This document shows positions 14,651 through 14,655 of a stretch of DNA of 14,655 nt, one piece after another. Position 1 is the first letter of the stretch. The number at the start of each line of letters is the position of its first letter. The position numbers and the translations under genes are program-made. The stretch covers positions 1 to 14,655 of the forward strand of contig CALGZX010000031.1 in assembly GCA_937934165.1 (NCBI GenBank), read 5' to 3'. The DNA is from an uncultured Collinsella sp. GTDB taxonomy: Bacteria; Actinomycetota; Coriobacteriia; Coriobacteriales; Coriobacteriaceae. The notes under the pieces were generated by a model. The model was given only the letters and a program-made list of their open reading frames with translations, was not told the origin of the DNA and made no database searches.

Positions 14651-14655
14651 CCCCT

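Overview
The window looks like chromosomal DNA from a strictly anaerobic, GC-rich gut actinobacterium of the class Coriobacteriia, most likely Collinsella or a close relative. This rests on GC-rich third codon positions, an abundance of Fe-S and flavin redox proteins, and the overall gene style. It is a judgement from reading, not a database match.

Left part (118-3288, minus strand): a two-gene RNA-modification operon. A long U32-family protein of the RlhA/YdcP type is followed 15 nt later by an S4-less RluA-type pseudouridine synthase. Middle (3588-4734): a RidA enamine/imine deaminase on the plus strand faces a YheO-type PAS/HTH regulator on the minus strand, and the two share one bidirectional terminator. 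The regulator is divergent from the main operon across a 352-nt AT-richer control region. That region holds a recognisable sigma-70 promoter with a Fur-like box lying over its -35 and spacer.

Right part (5087-14462, plus strand): a five-gene purine-catabolic operon. It encodes an NCS2 purine permease, the SsnA aminohydrolase, YgfK (a DPD-like flavin/Fe-S reductase), a soluble RnfB-like ferredoxin with four [4Fe-4S] sites, and an XdhD-type molybdenum hydroxylase with two [2Fe-2S] motifs but no FAD domain. A strong intrinsic terminator at 14532-14564 ends it. This is the redox and uptake half of the anaerobic urate/xanthine degradation set known from E. coli (ygfK, ssnA, xdhD) and gut anaerobes. 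The other usual members (ygeX, ygeY, ygeW, hyuA) are not in the window.

How the genes may work together (inference): purine enters through the permease. XdhD exchanges electrons with the purine ring. The ferredoxin links XdhD to YgfK, which carries the FAD/NAD(P)H and FMN-type domains that XdhD lacks. YgfK may reduce a purine or a ring-opened product, which SsnA then hydrolyses. RidA could clear the 2-aminoacrylate expected if 2,3-diaminopropionate is made downstream. The spacers on both sides of ssnA are filled with GC-rich hairpins, and the right edge carries hairpins like those at IS200/IS605-type element ends.
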